A stretch of 64,000 nt of DNA. Origin: Aulostomus chinensis. Lineage: Eukaryota > Chordata > Actinopteri > Syngnathiformes > Aulostomidae. The DNA lies in contig JBBMOA010000017.1 of NCBI GenBank assembly GCA_037954235.1, forward strand, positions 21,162,527-21,226,526, read 5' to 3'. Below are positions 62,801-64,000 of this stretch, one piece after another (positions within the stretch are counted from its first letter, which is position 1; every line of letters starts with the position of its first letter). The position numbers were made by a program, and so were the translations under genes. The notes below the pieces were generated by a model. It worked only from the letters and a program-made list of their open reading frames with translations, was not told the origin of the DNA and ran no database searches.

Positions 62801-63959
62801 TAAGGCAGTGATGTATGGACGGTTGCATTATAATGAAAGCACTTTGTCATAGTAGAAATGATTAGATACGGTTTGAAAAATGCCAAAGAACAGCATTTGT
62901 GCTCCATGCTGATATACAATCAGCATATTGATGTCTTCAAACTGCATGTAAACAACCAGCTGTGACCCCCCCCTCTGCCCCTCCTCTACCCTCAACAGCC
63001 GAGAGAGCCCTGGACACTATGAACTTTGACGTGGTGAAAGGGAAGCCAATCAGAATCATGTGGTCCCAAAGAGACCCCTCCCTCAGGAAGTCCGGAGTGG
63101 GCAACGTGTTCATCAAGAACCTCGACAAGTCCATTGACAATAAAGCCCTGTACGACACCTTCTCAGCCTTTGGCAACATCCTCTCCTGCAAGGTAGAGTC
63201 GTCATAAATGAAGTGAACAGCAATATTGCTGAAGTAGTGGATTGGATTTATTAACAACACGCCTATATTCATAAGTGGCTTTTGAGCGAAATGAAAAATG
63301 CAAATATTATACCACTGAGAAATTGCTTTTTTTGACATTTGTCGTCACTGTCATACTTACCATATAGACGAAACAAATAAAATGTAAATCAGTGTTAAGG
63401 GAGCTTTAGAGTTTCTGGTTGTAAGGAATTGTTCCCTTTGATTGGGGCTAGGCTACTTTTAGCTTTTCCCTCTTGTTTTGATCCTTTGTGCTAAGCTAAG
63501 CTAACCTAAGCTAAACTGACCTAGCCAGCTGCTACTAACAGACCAGGCATAGTTTGATTCCATACCTTTACCAATATATTAAATTTGATACTGGCTTCTG
63601 TGTCATTTGCTTTTCCATACCAATCAAAATCCATTATTATTTAAAGAAAGGGAAAAGTACACATTATGTTGTACATATTTTTCTTCCTTCAAAACAACTC
63701 AAAATAATTTCATAACATTGGTTTGGACCATTCATGTAACATCTGGCATTAAACAAACTGAGAACCCTATTTGCCGAGTTGTAAAGCTAAGCAGAGCATG
63801 ATATCTTTCTTTATGCATGTTTACATGATTTCTTGTGCTGCAGGTGGTGTGTGATGAGAACGGCTCCAAGGGATACGCTTTCGTCCACTTTGAGACCCAG
63901 GATGCTGCAGATCGCGCCATTGAGAAGATGAACGGCATGCTTCTGAATGACCGCAAGGT
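59854..63959 (+). CDS. pabpc4: Cytoplasmic poly(A)-binding protein 4, N-terminal part (runs off the window)
   Basis: Three coding exons are visible: 59854-60049, 62999-63192 and 63844-63959; they give the first 168 residues (full-length family members are about 630-660). RRM1 (about 12-90) has RNP2 LYVGDL and RNP1 LGYAYVNF. RRM2 (from about 100) has VFIKNL and KGYAFVHF. These residues bind the poly(A) backbone and bases; the intact protein also binds eIF4G, PAIP and the deadenylases. MNTAATGSYPMASLYVG and GYAFVHFETQDAADRAIEKMNG favour PABPC4 over PABPC1 (GYGFVHF). Intron 1 is nearly 3 kb and holds an inverted-repeat element. The third exon ends at a GTGAGT donor at 63960. Confidence 0.92.
60800..61420. 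repeat. pabpc4: Imperfect inverted-repeat element (MITE-like) in pabpc4 intron 1
   Basis: Motifs in the left arm return in reverse complement and mirrored order on the right: TATCCAGACTG at 60849-60859 pairs with 61373-61383, and CACATGAAATCTG at 60920-60932 pairs with 61342-61354. The left arm also carries an A-rich insertion. This looks like an old non-autonomous DNA transposon; precise ends and family are not clear. Confidence 0.45.
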
Positions 63960-64000
63960 GTGAGTGTCTGACCATAAAGGTGTGGGGGGAGAGGGGGGCA

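Overview
The window is vertebrate nuclear DNA, almost certainly from a percomorph-type teleost fish. Genes are split into many short exons with GT-AG introns. The gaps hold microsatellites, a Tc1-type transposon and several copies of a short retroposon. Splice sites were read by eye, and every complete gene keeps an open frame across all of its junctions. No prokaryotic operon, CRISPR array or recognisable virus was seen.

Left part (1-17.5 kb), all on the minus strand: the first coding exon of clic4 (the rest lies beyond the left edge), the complete 17-exon srrm1 (splicing coactivator; one small intron is almost filled by a defective Tc1 transposon) and the complete 8-exon tdh (mitochondrial L-threonine dehydrogenase).

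Middle part (18.9-50.8 kb): mtmr9 (minus strand, a catalytically dead myotubularin) is divergent from a two-exon FAM167 gene (plus strand, with a TATA box). These are followed on the plus strand by lck (12 coding exons, 501 residues) and hdac1 (14 exons, 483 residues). The fam167-lck interval is mostly gene-free and carries a long (TG)n tract.

Right part (51.8-64 kb): tmem54 (minus strand, convergent with hdac1), a ZP-domain egg-coat protein of the ZP3 type (plus strand, 9 exons) and the first three coding exons of pabpc4 (plus strand, running off the right edge). The pabpc4 upstream region has a TATA box followed by an A-rich tract, which looks like the self-binding autoregulatory element of PABP mRNAs.

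From memory of human gene order, srrm1-clic4, FAM167B-LCK-HDAC1, TMEM54 and PABPC4 lie on 1p34-p36, while MTMR9-TDH-FAM167A-BLK lie on 8p23. The window joins both sets, which fits an ancestral linkage that tetrapods divided between paralogous chromosomes. I found no convincing new biological system. The most informative unusual points are the transposon-filled srrm1 intron, the mixed synteny, the PABP autoregulatory tract, a possible in-frame hdac1 splice choice, two retroposon copies sharing the same flank, and the long tail of the ZP protein.
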